Shown in pieces: positions 6,037 to 7,198 of a DNA stretch of 7,198 nt. The stretch lies in the NCBI GenBank assembly GCA_041624375.1, contig JBFJVD010000150.1:1-7198 (forward strand). Direction: 5' to 3'. The stretch comes from JBFJVD01 sp041624375 (GTDB lineage Bacteria; Chloroflexota; Anaerolineae; Anaerolineales; E44-bin32). The notes beneath the pieces are model-generated. The model did not search any database. It had not been told where the DNA came from and was given only the letters and a program-made list of their open reading frames with translations. Position numbers and translations under genes: made by a program. Position 1 is the stretch's first letter, and every line of letters begins with the position of its first letter.

Positions 6037-7198
6037 GTGAACTTCAACAAGAAGACACTGCGGGACGTCGAACTGGCAGGTCGACGGGCCTTGGTGCGTG
6101 TGGATTTCAATGTCCCCTTGCTGGATGGGAAAGTCAGCGACGACACGCGCATTCAGGCGGCGCTCCCTTCGATCCGCTACTTGCTGGAGCACGGCGCTTC
6201 GGCCGTGCTCTGTTCCCATCTGGGCCGTCCGAAGGGCGCGCCGGACCCCTCCTTCTCGCTGCAGCCCGTCGCCGCGCGGCTGAGTGAGCTGCTCGGCCTT
6301 CCGGTTGCGTTCTCGTCGGATTGCGTGGGCCCGGAGGCCGAGACGGCAGCGGCTGGTTTGGCACCGGGCCAGCTTCTCTTGCTCGAGAACACACGCTTTC
6401 ACAAAGGGGAGAAAGAAAACGATCCGGAATTCGCCCGTCAATTGGCGTCGCTGGCGGATCTTTTCGTCAACGATGCCTTCGGTTCTGCGCATCGCGCACA
6501 TGCATCGACCGAAGGCGTGGCGCACTTCCTGCCGGCCGTCGCCGGGTTCCTGATGGAGGCGGAGATCCGCCAGTTAGGTCGCGCCCTAAGCGCTCGCGTG
6601 GAACCCTACATCGCCATCCTGGGCGGCGCGAAGATCTCTGACAAGATCGGTGTTGTGGAGCAGTTTCTGGCGCGTGCGAACAAGCTGCTGATCGGTGGCG
6701 GTATGGCGAACACGTTCTTGGCTGCTGAAGGGCTTGAGCTCGGGGAGTCCCTGGTCGAGCAGGCTGCGGTTCCCCAGGCCAGGGAGCTGCTTGACTCCGC
6801 GGGAGACAAGGTCGTGCTTCCGGTCGATGCGGTGGTCGCCAACGCCTTTGCTGCTGATGCAGAGCATCGAGTGGTGCCCATCCATGAGGTGCCGGCGCGC
6901 TGGCGAATTATGGACATCGGACCGGAGACGGTCGAGCGCTTCCGAGCCGAGCTGAGAGACGCCGAGCTGATCGTCTGGAATGGGCCGATGGGTGTATTTG
7001 AATTCCCGCCGTTTTCCACAGGGACCTTTGAGCTGGCGCGCGCGGTGGCTGCAAGTGGGGGGTTCACCATCGTGGGCGGAGGCGACTCGGCCGCTGCGGT
7101 AGCCCAAGCTGGTCTTGCCGATCAGATCGACCACGTTTCTACCGGGGGGGGTGCGGCGCTTGAGTTCCTCGAAGGGCGGACGCTGCCTGGAGTCGCTG
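6037..7198 (+). CDS. pgk: Phosphoglycerate kinase (3' end outside window)
   Basis: The frame is open from GTG 6037 to the right edge: 387 residues, about ten short of the usual 390-400. The enzyme transfers phosphate between 1,3-bisphosphoglycerate and ADP, the step after GAPDH. N-domain motifs that bind 3-phosphoglycerate: VRVDFNVPL (20-28), Arg38 in DDTRIQAALPSI, HLGRPKG (61-67), LLENTRFHKGE (114-124) and FVNDAFGSAHRAHAST (143-158). The C-domain nucleotide site shows GGAKISDKI (196-204), GGGMANTF (220-227), DIGPET (292-297), VWNGPMGVFE (313-322), VGGGDSAAAV (346-355) and HVSTGGGAALEFLEG (366-380). The residue after the first NFNKKT matches common PGK starts, so GTG is the likely initiator; there is only a weak GGAA site at 6025-6028. 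It follows gap by 26 bp and is probably cotranscribed and partly translationally coupled. No frameshift or missing key residue is seen. Confidence 0.96.
   Translation, partial: MNFNKKTLRDVELAGRRALVRVDFNVPLLDGKVSDDTRIQAALPSIRYLLEHGASAVLCSHLGRPKGAPDPSFSLQPVAARLSELLGLPVAFSSDCVGPEAETAAAGLAPGQLLLLENTRFHKGEKENDPEFARQLASLADLFVNDAFGSAHRAHASTEGVAHFLPAVAGFLMEAEIRQLGRALSARVEPYIAILGGAKISDKIGVVEQFLARANKLLIGGGMANTFLAAEGLELGESLVEQAAVPQARELLDSAGDKVVLPVDAVVANAFAADAEHRVVPIHEVPARWRIMDIGPETVERFRAELRDAELIVWNGPMGVFEFPPFSTGTFELARAVAASGGFTIVGGGDSAAAVAQAGLADQIDHVSTGGGAALEFLEGRTLPGVA

Noticed and set aside
1..7198. A novel defence, mobile or biosynthetic system.
   Set aside because: All substantial open frames are recognised core-metabolism or transport genes or their antisense shadows. 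No repeats, integrase, transposase, CRISPR array or unexplained gap longer than about 130 bp is present.

Overview
The window is GC-rich, densely coding bacterial DNA that carries mostly central-carbon housekeeping genes. I infer a member of the Chloroflexota (Anaerolineae-like) or a similar high-GC, deep-branching bacterium. The reasons are the archaeal-type cofactor-independent phosphoglycerate mutase (ApgM) in a bacterial context, a YvcK protein with an N-terminal two-helix membrane anchor, and an order of yvcK, gap, pgk. This placement is inference; no rRNA or other marker gene is present.

Layout, left to right. (1) At 1-240 (+) lies the C-terminal end of an ATP-grasp ligase whose body is outside the window. 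(2) At 356-967 (+) is an NfuA-type Fe-S carrier with its own probable extended -10 promoter. (3) Convergent to it, on the minus strand, are apgM (1072-2283) and, upstream of that, a UgpC/MalK/MsmX-type sugar-importer ATPase (2355-3458). A textbook intrinsic terminator sits between these two. (4) A 129-bp divergent region (3459-3587) holds a TATAAT promoter for the ATPase, a TTGACG-18-TATATT promoter for yvcK, and a GCCGGTT/AACCGGC dyad between them. (5) At 3588 to the right edge (+) is the tight cluster yvcK, gap, pgk, with gaps of 35 and 26 bp. pgk starts at GTG and runs off the window about ten residues before its expected end.

How the genes fit together. GAPDH, phosphoglycerate kinase and ApgM catalyse consecutive reversible steps from glyceraldehyde-3-phosphate to 2-phosphoglycerate. 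YvcK is a UDP-sugar-binding factor needed for growth on gluconeogenic carbon in Bacillus. The ATPase probably energises import of sugars or glycerol phosphates. The region therefore joins carbohydrate uptake, triose-phosphate metabolism and a carbon-balance factor. NfuA and the ATP-grasp fragment look unrelated neighbours.

I see no mobile element, CRISPR array, RNA gene or defence system. The points worth a second look are regulatory: an apparently leaderless yvcK mRNA, a terminator placed directly in front of the apgM ribosome-binding site, an orphan importer ATPase, and a dyad shared by divergent promoters. One protein-level point is a Glu in place of a metal-binding His in ApgM.
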